Position numbers and translations under genes: made by a program
Shown: in pieces, positions 27,678 to 36,525 of the stretch
Layout of the letters: each line of letters opens with the position of its first letter
How positions within the stretch are numbered: position 1 is the first letter of the stretch
The notes under the pieces: generated by a model
What the model was told of the DNA's origin: nothing
The model's database searches: none
Seen by the model: the letters and a program-made list of their open reading frames with translations, nothing else
Assembly (NCBI RefSeq): GCF_003346715.1
Contig: NZ_QQPQ01000016.1
Span: 1 to 64,000 of the forward strand
Direction of reading: 5' to 3'
DNA from: Oceanispirochaeta sp. M1
GTDB taxonomy: Bacteria; Spirochaetota; Spirochaetia; DSM-2461
Length of the DNA stretch: 64,000 nucleotides

Positions 27678-29078
27678 TTACAGAATCTCCTCGCCCTTTT
27701 TGCAGATATTCCTCAATTCCTTAATAACTTCAGAGGGGCGTTGGAATTCATTCTCCTGAGAGACTTTCTCAACAATCCGGCTGGCCTGTTCCAGATCACC
27801 GGGTTCTCCCTGACTCTTCCACTGCCCCAGGTTTGTTGCGGGAAACACTTCTGTTTCACAGAAAAAGTCTCTGAAATTTTCCATAGTAGTATCGTGGGAA
27901 AGGAAATGCCCTTCAGAGATTCCTTCTTTGATTGTCTCCAGTGCTTCATCCACACTCTGTGTTACGGCGCTGCCCTTAAGCATATGTTCAGCACCCTTCA
28001 CTATAGCCCGGTCAAATACGACCTGTTCGGGACTGTATACTTCATCCGAAGCCATCTGACCGCTTCCTTTGAAATAAGTAGCTCCGTTGAGAGCCTGCAG
28101 ATAACAGCAGGTACTTCTTTCATACATAGCCTGCTGATCAGGCCATTTACTCATGGTCAGAAGATATCCCCACCAACGATCTTCACCGGCAAAATACTTA
28201 TAAAGTTTCCTGTTTGCCATATCTGACATGATGTACTCGGGGCCCGCAATGACAAAATTCATATAACGCATATCAAAGGGATCGCCCCTCAGATAAGGTG
28301 GTTCGTTATATCCCATACTGGCTTTCATAAACAGACAGGAAGCCAGGTCTTCTGCCAGCCCCTGTATATGAGCAGCCGGATAAACAAGGGGAGACGTGCT
28401 GCCCAGAGATGGTAGGCCGCTGACCATCTGGATATCAAATTCGGGTGCGTCCCTGTGTTTTAATACAAATTCCATAACCCTTTCGTCAAAGCGCATGGGA
28501 TTGAGAAGGAGCATTCCGAGAATCCATATTTTTCGTTCTGCCACCCGGGACATCTCTTTATAGAGTTCAGCTTCCTTCTCTTCAGGAGTATCTGTGGGTG
28601 CTCCGTATACAGGAGAATTTTCAAGACAGATCCTGGTTCCGTGAAGATCACGCAGATGGGCATCATATTCAGACGGAGAAACGGGAGGCACAAGACCTTT
28701 CACACCATAGGCATCCAGAAATCGGACAATTCGTGCCAGGTCTTTTTCTGTTGCCGGCCTAATTGTACCGCTTTTAGTATCAGCCAGATTCAGACAGTTC
28801 CAGGATTCGCCATGAGACAGTACTGTGTCGTGTTCATATTTGGGAATATGAGGCTGAGCTCTCAATTCATCAATAAAATTGTGAACGATGCCGCGGGGAA
28901 AACAGATACGGTCTCCCTTGAAACTGACTCCGGGATAATACTCTGAGAAAAAGCTTCTTAAAGCAGGGCTTTTAAGCTCTATACCCAGTTCTTCCAGAAG
29001 CCGGGCAGCACCGTCTACAACGGTAGAGATATAATCATCCGGAAATTCAATTCCGGAATAAGGTTTCAATCGATTCAT
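27678..29078 (-). CDS. MttB-family (trimethylamine methyltransferase-like) protein
   Basis: Cytoplasmic protein of 466 residues belonging to the MttB superfamily, whose characterised members move a methyl group from a quaternary or tertiary amine to a corrinoid protein. Supporting blocks are the N-terminal AARLLEELGIELKSPALRSF, the central GLPSLGSTSPLVYPAAHIQG, SPEQVVFD at about 349-356 and the C-terminal GHFLSHDTTMENFRDFF then GQWKSQG. No in-frame amber codon is present, so it is a non-pyrrolysine member like MtgB or MtpB. No corrinoid protein or reactivase is encoded in the window. It lies between a sugar permease and a GH4 glycosidase, which is an unusual place. Family is firm; reaction and substrate are unknown. 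Confidence 0.9.
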   Translation of the reverse strand: MNRLKPYSGIEFPDDYISTVVDGAARLLEELGIELKSPALRSFFSEYYPGVSFKGDRICFPRGIVHNFIDELRAQPHIPKYEHDTVLSHGESWNCLNLADTKSGTIRPATEKDLARIVRFLDAYGVKGLVPPVSPSEYDAHLRDLHGTRICLENSPVYGAPTDTPEEKEAELYKEMSRVAERKIWILGMLLLNPMRFDERVMEFVLKHRDAPEFDIQMVSGLPSLGSTSPLVYPAAHIQGLAEDLASCLFMKASMGYNEPPYLRGDPFDMRYMNFVIAGPEYIMSDMANRKLYKYFAGEDRWWGYLLTMSKWPDQQAMYERSTCCYLQALNGATYFKGSGQMASDEVYSPEQVVFDRAIVKGAEHMLKGSAVTQSVDEALETIKEGISEGHFLSHDTTMENFRDFFCETEVFPATNLGQWKSQGEPGDLEQASRIVEKVSQENEFQRPSEVIKELRNICKKGEEIL

Positions 29079-29141
29079 ATATTATCCTCCTACCGGGGCT
29101 CATTCAGAGCCACGGTTATTCGGCACTGTGCCGATGGGTTT

Positions 29142-29960
29142 TTATTTTTCTGGAACCCAGCCCACTGAGCTGGCGATATAATATTTCTGCAGGAAAAGAA
29201 AAATCAGCAGGGGTACAGCTGTAACCAGTATTGATGCCGCGGATAGGAGTCCCCAGTTTGTAACAAACTGTCCACGCAGCATGGGAATGACCTGTACAGC
29301 GGTGTACTTGTCCGGAGAGTAGATAAAAAGCAGGGGTAGAAAGAAGTCCAGCCAGCACCAGACAAACTGAAGTACAAAAACAGAGATAAAAGCCGGTTTC
29401 GTCTGCGGCAGAACAATGCGGGTAAAGATGGCAAGACTGCTGCATCCGTCAATCTGTGCAGCTTCTTCCACCTCAAGAGGCTGACCCTTGATAAAATTGG
29501 ATAGAAAGAAAACAATCCATGGAATTCCCGTGGCTGTGTTCAGGATAGTAAGACTCCAGTATGTGTCCAGAAGATTAAGTTTATTAATTATCTGGAACAT
29601 CGGAATGGCAACCATCTGAAGAGGGATAGCCATCAGACTCAGAAGGACCATCAATATGATTCTCTTTCCGGGTATATACTTACGGGCAAATGCATAGGCC
29701 GCCAGGGACCCTATGACAATGGGTGTTGCCGTACCGAGGAATGAGATGTAGGCAGAGTTCAAAAGTGGTCTTAACATCGGAATAGATGAGGTCACAAGCA
29801 CTCTGTAATAGTTTTCCATTGTCAGGGAGAAATTCTCCAGATTCCACCAGCCATGATTAAGTTGATCTCCCGGACGAATAGAAGCAACAAATAATCCGAC
29901 AAAAGGAAGTACCCATATAAGGCCAAGGAACCAGGCAAGTAGATGTCCTAATTTTTTCAT
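29142..29960 (-). CDS. Sugar ABC transporter permease (MalG type)
   Basis: Permease of 272 residues with six membrane segments. The EAA loop reads EVEEAAQIDGCSSLAIFTRI and the C-terminus is intact (QKYYIASSVGWVPEK). It overlaps the MalF-type permease by four bases. It is followed, after 63 bases, by the MttB-family gene, so importer and enzyme are probably co-transcribed. Confidence 0.92.
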   Translation of the reverse strand: MKKLGHLLAWFLGLIWVLPFVGLFVASIRPGDQLNHGWWNLENFSLTMENYYRVLVTSSIPMLRPLLNSAYISFLGTATPIVIGSLAAYAFARKYIPGKRIILMVLLSLMAIPLQMVAIPMFQIINKLNLLDTYWSLTILNTATGIPWIVFFLSNFIKGQPLEVEEAAQIDGCSSLAIFTRIVLPQTKPAFISVFVLQFVWCWLDFFLPLLFIYSPDKYTAVQVIPMLRGQFVTNWGLLSAASILVTAVPLLIFLFLQKYYIASSVGWVPEK

Positions 29961-30844
29961 GATTTATTACTCCCGATTCCGTCTTTAACTGAATAGTAGA
30001 TTGGTACAATTGACAGAAAAGTCATAAGGGTTGCAATTGCAGCACCTTTATTCTGATCTCCGAATTTAAAAGCAGTCAGATACATCTCCAGTGCCAGAAC
30101 ATTTGTAGAGTTTCCAGGACCTCCTCCTGTAGAGGAATAAACAATATCAAAAAGCTTGAGTTCCCAGATAACAGTCATAATGATGATGACTCCCGTTGCG
30201 GGTTTAAGCAAAGGAAGAGTTATCTTAAAAAATGACTGGATTGGTGAAGCACCATCTATTTGCGCAGCTTCATAATAGGAGATAGGAATTCCTGTAAGTG
30301 CTGCACGATACACAACCAGTGTGTAGCCCGTCCATAACCAGATGGACACGAGAATGAGTGCAGGAAGAGCTGTTTCAGGATGGGCAGTCCATGTTCCGCT
30401 TAGGGAGTCGATACCAAGAGAACCCATAAAATTACTCACCAGTCCTGCATTCTTAGAAAAAAGGAATCGAACCAGGATTCCGGCAATGACCATAGGAATA
30501 ACCATTCCAAGAAAAATAATACTCTGAATAACACCGCCTCCCCGCACCTTCTGCAGCAGGATTGCCAGAAGCAGTCCCAGAAAGAGGGTCAGGGGCAGAT
30601 GAAAGATTATCCATATAATATTATTGATCAGAGCTCCATAGGGCGCCCTTCCAGGAATATTTTTCCAATTTATAACTCGGGGATCTTTCAATACTGAAAG
30701 ATAATTTGAGAGCCCGATAAAGTCGCCGGATTTATCATATAGGCTTAACAAGATCGATTGCAGCATTGGAAAAACCAAAAAAACAATGACCAACAGCATA
30801 CTGGGGGCTAAAAAAAGAACTGTATCTTTTTCTATTTTTTTCAT
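29957..30844 (-). CDS. Sugar ABC transporter permease (MalF type)
   Basis: Permease of 295 residues, six membrane segments. The EAA loop is SYYEAAQIDGASPIQSFFKI and the GGGPGNSTNV signature follows. It is separated from the binding-protein gene by a 78-base gap containing a hairpin, the usual arrangement for making more binding protein than permease. Confidence 0.92.
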   Translation of the reverse strand: MKKIEKDTVLFLAPSMLLVIVFLVFPMLQSILLSLYDKSGDFIGLSNYLSVLKDPRVINWKNIPGRAPYGALINNIIWIIFHLPLTLFLGLLLAILLQKVRGGGVIQSIIFLGMVIPMVIAGILVRFLFSKNAGLVSNFMGSLGIDSLSGTWTAHPETALPALILVSIWLWTGYTLVVYRAALTGIPISYYEAAQIDGASPIQSFFKITLPLLKPATGVIIIMTVIWELKLFDIVYSSTGGGPGNSTNVLALEMYLTAFKFGDQNKGAAIATLMTFLSIVPIYYSVKDGIGSNKS

Positions 30845-30874
30845 ACCACAACCTTAATCATAGAGAGATTAAGC

Positions 30875-30896
30875 CTCCGGGATTAATATCCCGGAG
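30875..30896 (-). terminator. Intercistronic hairpin after the binding-protein gene
   Basis: A perfect 9-bp stem (CTCCGGGAT with ATCCCGGAG) and a 4-base loop, between binding protein and first permease. There is no strong T-run on the minus strand, so partial attenuation or mRNA stabilisation is more likely than full termination. Confidence 0.5.
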
Positions 30897-30922
30897 ACAT
30901 TTAATTATTTATAAGAATCTTC

Positions 30923-32158
30923 TTATTTAGAAAGTGTTTCTTCAGAAGCAGATTGAAGAGTCTCTAATACAGAATCCAGAGTAGCCTCATCGGGTCTTGA
31001 CCATACGAGTCCCATCTGACCCCAGAATGTAGCCTGAAATTTACCACCGATGGTATCATCCATATCAGGAACAACGGCAACACCTTTGATTACTTCAAAG
31101 ACTTCACGTTCAGACTGAGGATAGCTTTCCATTGGGATTTTGGTATAGGTTCCCATACGTCCACCATTGGAAATCTGAATTTCCTGTCCACGGGTTGCAA
31201 GGAACTTGAGAAGTTTGCGTGTTTCCACTTCATGTTCTGTATATTTGGGAGCAAACCAGAAGTCATTCCAAAGAACAACACCTTTCTGACCGGGATAAAG
31301 AAAAACACCACGATCCAGTGCAGGATCAAGCATCATATTGTCAGTACTGTCACCGATATACACACCATGAATTCCATCCCACATTGCCTTGATGACTGCA
31401 TCAAACTCATCGGGTTCACCATAGTATCCCTCTTGAATAAGAGGCAGAAGATAGTCCATGAAAATCATTTTAACTGAAGGATCTGTCCATGACAGTTCTC
31501 CCGCTGTAAGACCGCGATGCATATCTACACCGCCGAATGTTAAGATCAGAGTCTCTGCAACACTTGTAAAAGTCCAGCCTACACCACCACCGGAACCGAT
31601 GGCTCCCTCAACACCTTCAATTTCCTGAATCTCTTTGATCAGATCCAGAAAATCATCATAGCTTCCAAGAGTTGTAGGATCTTTAAGTCCATTATCTTTA
31701 AAGAAGGACTTTCTGTATTCCGCGATGGTTACACCACCCACACTGGGGGCACCATAAGCTCTTCCATCAACAGAAACCATATCCATAGCTCCGGCCATAA
31801 AATCATCTGATGCAAAATCATCTGTAAAATCAAGAAGATGACCGGCAGCACCCTGCTCTCTGATATACCATGAGAAAGATGTATCGATAACATCTGCCGG
31901 GGTTTTACCTACTGAAAACTGAGATCCGAGAACTGTTGCTGTGTCTTCCGGTTTACCGGATACATATTCAAGCTTGATTCCGGGATTTTCCGCTTCATAG
32001 GCTTCCATTACCGGTTTAAAGCCCGCTAACTCTCCATCAGCCCAGGGAGCCATAATTGTGAGGGTGATTACTCCGCTCTCCTCTTCCTGAGCACCTTTTG
32101 CGAACAGTCCGCTTGTCAGAACTGCCATCATCAATAAACCCAATAAAACTCGTTTCAT
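30923..32158 (-). CDS. Extracellular sugar-binding protein (SBP family 1)
   Basis: Binding protein of 411 residues for the importer in the MttB/GH4 operon. The signal peptide ends GLFAKGAQEEES. AGGAGG precedes the ATG. The mature chain has the family 1 pattern (GFKPVMEAYEAENPGIKLEY, FSVGKTPADVIDTSFSWYI). Ligand unknown; neighbours with kinase, NagB-like and GH4 functions suggest a glycoside, possibly of an amino sugar. Confidence 0.92.
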   Translation of the reverse strand: MKRVLLGLLMMAVLTSGLFAKGAQEEESGVITLTIMAPWADGELAGFKPVMEAYEAENPGIKLEYVSGKPEDTATVLGSQFSVGKTPADVIDTSFSWYIREQGAAGHLLDFTDDFASDDFMAGAMDMVSVDGRAYGAPSVGGVTIAEYRKSFFKDNGLKDPTTLGSYDDFLDLIKEIQEIEGVEGAIGSGGGVGWTFTSVAETLILTFGGVDMHRGLTAGELSWTDPSVKMIFMDYLLPLIQEGYYGEPDEFDAVIKAMWDGIHGVYIGDSTDNMMLDPALDRGVFLYPGQKGVVLWNDFWFAPKYTEHEVETRKLLKFLATRGQEIQISNGGRMGTYTKIPMESYPQSEREVFEVIKGVAVVPDMDDTIGGKFQATFWGQMGLVWSRPDEATLDSVLETLQSASEETLSK

Positions 32159-32234
32159 AAATCCTCCTATATACTACCAAAGCTGATTTTCAGTTTTGGC
32201 GATAACCCTGTTAAGGCCCAAGGGCCAAAAATTA

Positions 32235-33404
32235 TTAAAACTCCAATTTATTTAACCAGGACTCAAAGTACATTGAGGCACCACCCTCCACGATCAGAAG
32301 GGTTCCTCCTTCTCTGTACAGAATCTCAATATCCGAAAAACGACTGAGAGTGGAATGTTCTCTTACATGTCTGGATATGCCGGTAAGGAAAAGATCAATA
32401 AACCTTTTCTCAGCTCCACCCAGAATGACCTGTTCAGGATTGAAAAGATCGATCAGCAGAGCAAGGAGGTTTCCCAACTGCCTGCATACAACATCAATCA
32501 TTTCCTGTTCCTTTGAAGATCCTTTTTCCAGGGATTTAATAAAGCAGTCCAGAAGCTGACTGTTATTCAAATCAGATGCCTTCTGGTCATTGCATTTTGT
32601 TCTGTAGTAATTTAAAAAGCCCTGTTCTGAGGCATAATCTTCAAGAACATTGAATTCTCCGTCAAAATCGGAAGCCTTAAAAGATGCCAGCTCTCCGGCA
32701 AAACCCATGGCTCCCGTATGCAGCCTTCCGTTAACGACCATTCCCAGACCGATACCTTCTGTAAAATGCAGATACATCAGATTTTTTATTCTGCTGATAT
32801 TGTAAAAACCCATGGCTGCCAGGTCTGCGTCATTCTCCACCATTACAGGAATGTCCAGTATTTTATTCAGACGGCCGGAAAGGGAGACTCTTAGTAGAGA
32901 TTCAATATTGCAGGTGTCGATTTCACCTGTTCTTTTATTTTCAACACCTGGAATGGAGACAACACAGCCCAGAAGTTCATTCAATTTTAAAGCTGAATCA
33001 CTACAGAGTTTTGTAAGCTGGATTTCAATTGTATCCAGAATAGATTGAATGTGGTCTTCTTTAATTGATGTTGATATATCAGCCACGACCTTCCAGTCCA
33101 GATCGGCCAGTGCTATATAAAGACAGCCCTCATTGCTCATATCTACAACTGCAATATGCCGGGACTCCGGGTTGAACTCTACACCCATGGGACGCCTTCC
33201 ACCTGTTGAAGACATAAGTGCACTGTAATGACAGAATCCTCTACTGATCAGGTTGTCGCAGACTTTTGTGACGGTAACAATACTCAAATTAAGCTGTTTG
33301 GAAATATCAGATTTACTGATAAGCCCTTCTTTCTTTATCAGAGAAAGAACACGGCTGTAATTACTATGTTTCAGGTCAGTCTGTGTACCGATCATTTTTT
33401 TCAT
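32235..33404 (-). CDS. ROK-family transcriptional repressor (NagC/XylR type)
   Basis: DNA-binding ROK protein of 389 residues. The N-terminal winged HTH (about 15-65) contains KSDISKQLNLSIVTVTKVCD. The sugar-binding ROK domain follows with NDADLAAMGFYN and EGIGLGMVVNGRLHTGAMG. The zinc motif CxCGxxGC normal in ROK proteins is absent after GFAGELASF, so metal binding is probably lost. It overlaps the NagB-like gene by four bases. It most likely represses its own operon through the palindrome near 35107. Confidence 0.9.
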   Translation of the reverse strand: MKKMIGTQTDLKHSNYSRVLSLIKKEGLISKSDISKQLNLSIVTVTKVCDNLISRGFCHYSALMSSTGGRRPMGVEFNPESRHIAVVDMSNEGCLYIALADLDWKVVADISTSIKEDHIQSILDTIEIQLTKLCSDSALKLNELLGCVVSIPGVENKRTGEIDTCNIESLLRVSLSGRLNKILDIPVMVENDADLAAMGFYNISRIKNLMYLHFTEGIGLGMVVNGRLHTGAMGFAGELASFKASDFDGEFNVLEDYASEQGFLNYYRTKCNDQKASDLNNSQLLDCFIKSLEKGSSKEQEMIDVVCRQLGNLLALLIDLFNPEQVILGGAEKRFIDLFLTGISRHVREHSTLSRFSDIEILYREGGTLLIVEGGASMYFESWLNKLEF

Positions 33405-34168
33405 TTATGGTCTTCCATCCATAGGGCTGCAGCTTCCTGATCACAGATGCAGGTCACATCATGGTGAAGCCAGAGAACTGAAGCCGGAAGATCTGTAGAG
33501 ATCTGTCTTTTCATAAATGAATTGAATACACCGCTCTTTTTACTGCCGCTCAGCAGGAAAAGAATCCTCTCTGCAGCCATAATTTCACCAATACCCGAGG
33601 TCATACCGTGATCTACACTTACATCTGTGGCATCCAGCATTCCATGACCCTTTGATGAAGAGGCCAGTTCGATATAGTGGGTTCCGTAATGTAGTTTATC
33701 CGATGATTCATTCAGTCCCAGGTGCCCTTCTACACCGACTCCCAGAATGGAGAGATCCAGAGGATTATTCTCCATAAATGCAGCCATACGGCCGCATTCT
33801 GCTTCTGGATCAACAGCATCGCAGGATACGCCGTTGTAGCGGTCTGCAGAAATTTCCAGAGGCCTGATAATCTGATTTTGTAGAAAATACTCACAACTGG
33901 CAGGATCATCTCCCGACACAGCGTCCCATTCGTCCAGTTTATGAATTCTGAGGCTGTCTGTAGATATTTTATTTTCCTTTATCATGGAGATCCAGCGGGC
34001 ATAGGCGCCTTCGGGTGTATTCCCTGTGGCAATGCTGATATGTGAATCAGCTTTCTTTACTGTCTGATCATACAGATACTGAGCTGCATGCATACTCAGA
34101 CTCTCATAATCCTTTACAACAAGGAGGCGCAGCCCCCCCATCTTTATCTCTTTTATCAGCCCTTCCAA
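33401..34168 (-). CDS. NagB/AgaI-like sugar-phosphate isomerase or deaminase
   Basis: Member of the glucosamine/galactosamine-6-phosphate isomerase family, 255 residues. Substrate loop ATGNTPEGAY (47-56), LDEWD with the expected catalytic Asp at 79, and GVGVEGHLGLNES (143-155) are present. In NagB the corresponding motif is G-x-G-x-D-G-H. Here Glu147 replaces that Asp, while His149 and Glu154 are kept, so specificity may differ from NagB. The start is a TTG with GGGGAG at good spacing; a Met ten codons in has only a weak site. The start overlaps the kinase end by 13 bases. Confidence 0.85.
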   Translation of the reverse strand: MEGLIKEIKMGGLRLLVVKDYESLSMHAAQYLYDQTVKKADSHISIATGNTPEGAYARWISMIKENKISTDSLRIHKLDEWDAVSGDDPASCEYFLQNQIIRPLEISADRYNGVSCDAVDPEAECGRMAAFMENNPLDLSILGVGVEGHLGLNESSDKLHYGTHYIELASSSKGHGMLDATDVSVDHGMTSGIGEIMAAERILFLLSGSKKSGVFNSFMKRQISTDLPASVLWLHHDVTCICDQEAAALWMEDHK

Positions 34169-35070
34169 TTTGTATCTCCCCTTAATATAAGTCCGGCAGC
34201 TCCCATAAGTCCTGCATGGTTGCCGAAGCTGGAATGTATCATCTCAAATTCACCTTCTACAAAGGCATTTTTATAAAAATCATTACTCAGATTTTCAATA
34301 AACAACGGATAAAATCCTTCCATCATTCCCCCGCCAAGGATTACAAGCTCCGGCTCAAAGGAACGGATCAGGGAGGTCAATCCACGCTCTATATTATTTA
34401 CAAAGTGTTTAGTGATTTCGACTGCTTTCGGGTCTCTGTCTTCATAAGCCTGATAAAACTGGCTTATTTTCTTATAATGTTTCAGAGCTTCCTTTGTGAG
34501 TGCAGATCCTGAGGCCATGGCTTCAAAACATCCGGACATCCCACAGTAGCAGTCACTATCCTCATCATTGATCAGAATGTGTCCAAGTTCGGGAGCACAT
34601 CCTCCGGCACCGCGTATAAAGGAGCCCTGTTTGTAAACGGCCCCACCGATTCCTGTTCCGAAAGTAAGCATAAGAGAGTCTTTGCCTTGAAGGTCTGAAA
34701 AGCAGTGATGAGCCCATAAGGCTGTATTGACATCGTGATCAAGAAGAACAGGAACTCCATATTTTTCCTGGAAATCATCAACAATATTCATGCCGTACAG
34801 TCCCTGATTCAGGGTGTAGTGATTATTTAAAATCCCTTTTTTGACATCAAGAGGACCGGGAGATCCGATTCCAATTCCAGCAATATCTGAAATATTTGTT
34901 CCCCCGACCTCAATCAAACGTTTGAGAACAGGATCAAGAACAGTCATTAGTTCGATGGGTGAGTGTATATCCTTTATGTCCAGAACCGTAGAATCAAGAA
35001 GCTGCCCCTTGTCTGTGACCAGACCTGCAGCAATTTTGGTTCCTCCGATATCAATTCCGATAGCTTTCAA
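34156..35070 (-). CDS. ROK-family sugar kinase
   Basis: Cytoplasmic sugar kinase of 304 residues that would phosphorylate imported hexose or N-acylated amino sugar at C6. The ATP site is GIDIGGTKIAAG (5-16). The substrate motif ELGH is at 161-164 and the zinc motif CYCGMSGC at 174-181, both intact. The acidic catalytic residue is in the DHDVNTALW stretch (111-119). It is the first gene of an eight-gene operon behind a strong predicted promoter. Glucokinase-like naming is possible, but neighbours favour amino-sugar metabolism. Confidence 0.9.
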   Translation of the reverse strand: MKAIGIDIGGTKIAAGLVTDKGQLLDSTVLDIKDIHSPIELMTVLDPVLKRLIEVGGTNISDIAGIGIGSPGPLDVKKGILNNHYTLNQGLYGMNIVDDFQEKYGVPVLLDHDVNTALWAHHCFSDLQGKDSLMLTFGTGIGGAVYKQGSFIRGAGGCAPELGHILINDEDSDCYCGMSGCFEAMASGSALTKEALKHYKKISQFYQAYEDRDPKAVEITKHFVNNIERGLTSLIRSFEPELVILGGGMMEGFYPLFIENLSNDFYKNAFVEGEFEMIHSSFGNHAGLMGAAGLILRGDTNWKG

Positions 35071-35096
35071 TGGTTTTTCCTTGCTTAATTAAGTAG

Positions 35097-35125
35097 ATAT
35101 TAAATCTAGTTTAATAAGTTGTCAA
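35097..35125 (-). promoter_or_regulatory. Sigma-70-type promoter of the ROK/MttB/GH4 operon
   Basis: On the minus strand a perfect TTGACA (35120-35125) and TAATAT (35097-35102) are 17 bases apart, about 30 bases before the kinase ATG. Confidence 0.65.
35098..35116. promoter_or_regulatory. Candidate ROK-repressor operator
   Basis: TATTAAA and TTTAATA are perfect inverted arms around TCTAG, placed between the -35 and -10 boxes and overlapping the -10 box. The AT-rich TTTAATA arms resemble known ROK (XylR/NagC) sites. The operon encodes its own ROK repressor, so autoregulation is likely. Confidence 0.55.
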
Positions 35126-35149
35126 GAGAATTTTTAACAAACCTGAGGG

Positions 35150-35650
35150 ATGGTACCCGAACAGATCCGAATCCATCAGGACGGTTTTGATTATGTAATA
35201 TGGGACACCTACGGGGAAACCATAAGAAAACACTCAGAGCTTCCAGGGCATACTGACTGGCATAGAAATGCCCCCTTCGATGAGGGAGCTCTCTATGAAA
35301 ACTGGCTTGAGTTCCGTGAAAAGTTTGATGATTTTCTGGCGGGCTACGGTTATCACAGGGAAGGTGGACGCTACAGGGTTGATAAAACCAGTGACGACAG
35401 AATAGCAATATTTTGTCACAACGGATCAATCCTTTTTATGATTGCCCACCTCTTGGAGATTCCTCTACCTCTGGTTTTTTCAGGTCTCTACTGCTGGCCC
35501 TGTTCTTTAACTGATATCTATTTTGACCAGCGGTCTGAGAAATGGGCAGTTCCAAGAGCTCTGCATATTGCCGATGTTTCTCATATGGCTGTTGCAGGTT
35601 TAAAACCCCAGGCCAGAGGCATGGGTGACCGCTGCGATGAGTATTATTGA
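35150..35650 (+). pseudogene. 5'-truncated histidine phosphatase (phosphoglycerate-mutase family)
   Basis: The 166 residues match the C-terminal part of a histidine phosphatase. Visible are the late catalytic His in IAIFCHNGSILFMIAHLLEI and the second half of the phosphatase core. The defining N-terminal RHG motif is absent: an in-frame TGA lies two codons before the first ATG, and no ribosome site has usable spacing. The coding sequence begins only 25 bases from the -35 box of the divergent operon, suggesting that a rearrangement joined the two and removed the first 40-60 codons. Confidence 0.7.
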
Positions 35651-35686
35651 TTTACATTGAAGTCAAATAAGCTGTGGCATTGACGA

Positions 35687-35702
35687 CTCTGCATAAGCAG
35701 AG
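35687..35702. terminator. Hairpin between convergent genes
   Basis: CTCTGC and GCAGAG pair around an ATAA loop between the phosphatase remnant and the HAD gene. Outer bases extend the stem weakly, and there is no clear T-run. Confidence 0.3.
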
Positions 35703-35724
35703 CCGCCAATATCGCAATTGAAGA

Positions 35725-36525
35725 TTAAAGATGCAAACTATTTAAAATACGACCTACACCATCATTATTATGATCAGAAGTGACAATATCTGCTGCTTCC
35801 TTTACTAGAGACAGGGCATTTCCCATGGCGATGCCGGTGCCCGCATTCTGCAGCATTTCAATATCATTCATATTGTCTCCGAAGCAGACAATATTTTCTT
35901 TTTTAAGACCGAGGATTTCCTGAAGTTTATCCAGAGCCGTCCCCTTATTAACCCCTGCGGGTAGGATTTCCAGATAGTTGGATTCAGACTGAACAAGGGG
36001 AGCCGGGTTCTTCCGGGTTCCGTAGAAATCGTCACTGAACCCTGAAAAATACTGGTTATCCCCAATCATCAGGATTTTTGTTACTTCCCTTTCACTGAAC
36101 ATCAGGGGGTCTGTGATAAGAGTGCACTTGTAACCATCTCCCTTCTCAAAAAGTTTGACGGCATCACTCCTTTTAAATACAAAGGCCTCCCCATCTGAAT
36201 ATATGAGATAATCAAAGGAGTATTTACTTCTCAGCTCCAGAGCCCTGTCAAGATCGTCCTTATGCAGGGATTTTTCCCAGAGAACCTCTTCTGTCAGGGG
36301 ATCAACTATCCGGGCTCCATTATAAAGGATTACAGGAACCCTGATATCGAGATCCCGGCAGAATGGGATGGCTGACCTCTCTATCCGGCCGGTGGCAAGG
36401 GTAAAGGAGCCGCCACTCTCCTGAAAGGTTTTAATTGCCTCTCTGGTCAGAGGAGTAACTCTCTTATCCTTATTAACAAGTGTACCGTCTACATCACTGA
36501 CTGCCAGCTTAATCAGATTTCTCAA
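35725..36525 (-). CDS. Cof-type HAD-family phosphatase
   Basis: Sugar-phosphate phosphatase of 266 residues, HAD class IIB. Motif I is SDVDGTLV (nucleophile Asp), motif II TLATGR, motif III a Lys near ILPAGVNKG and motif IV CFGDNMNDIEML. The start overlaps the ATPase gene by four bases, so it is the last gene of the importer operon. Dephosphorylation of an imported phosphorylated sugar is a plausible role. Confidence 0.9.
   Translation of the reverse strand: MRNLIKLAVSDVDGTLVNKDKRVTPLTREAIKTFQESGGSFTLATGRIERSAIPFCRDLDIRVPVILYNGARIVDPLTEEVLWEKSLHKDDLDRALELRSKYSFDYLIYSDGEAFVFKRSDAVKLFEKGDGYKCTLITDPLMFSEREVTKILMIGDNQYFSGFSDDFYGTRKNPAPLVQSESNYLEILPAGVNKGTALDKLQEILGLKKENIVCFGDNMNDIEMLQNAGTGIAMGNALSLVKEAADIVTSDHNNDGVGRILNSLHL

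Noticed and set aside
27741-28226. 161-codon plus-strand open frame
   Set aside because: Antisense shadow of the MttB-family gene, with no start signals or family features.
27678-29078. Possible pyrrolysine (amber) codon in the MttB-family gene
   Set aside because: The frame is uninterrupted from start to stop, so no amber readthrough is needed.
32200-32234. GGCCC-AA-GGGCC palindrome between ROK repressor and binding-protein genes
   Set aside because: Loop of two bases is too short for a stable hairpin, and there is no supporting operator copy elsewhere.
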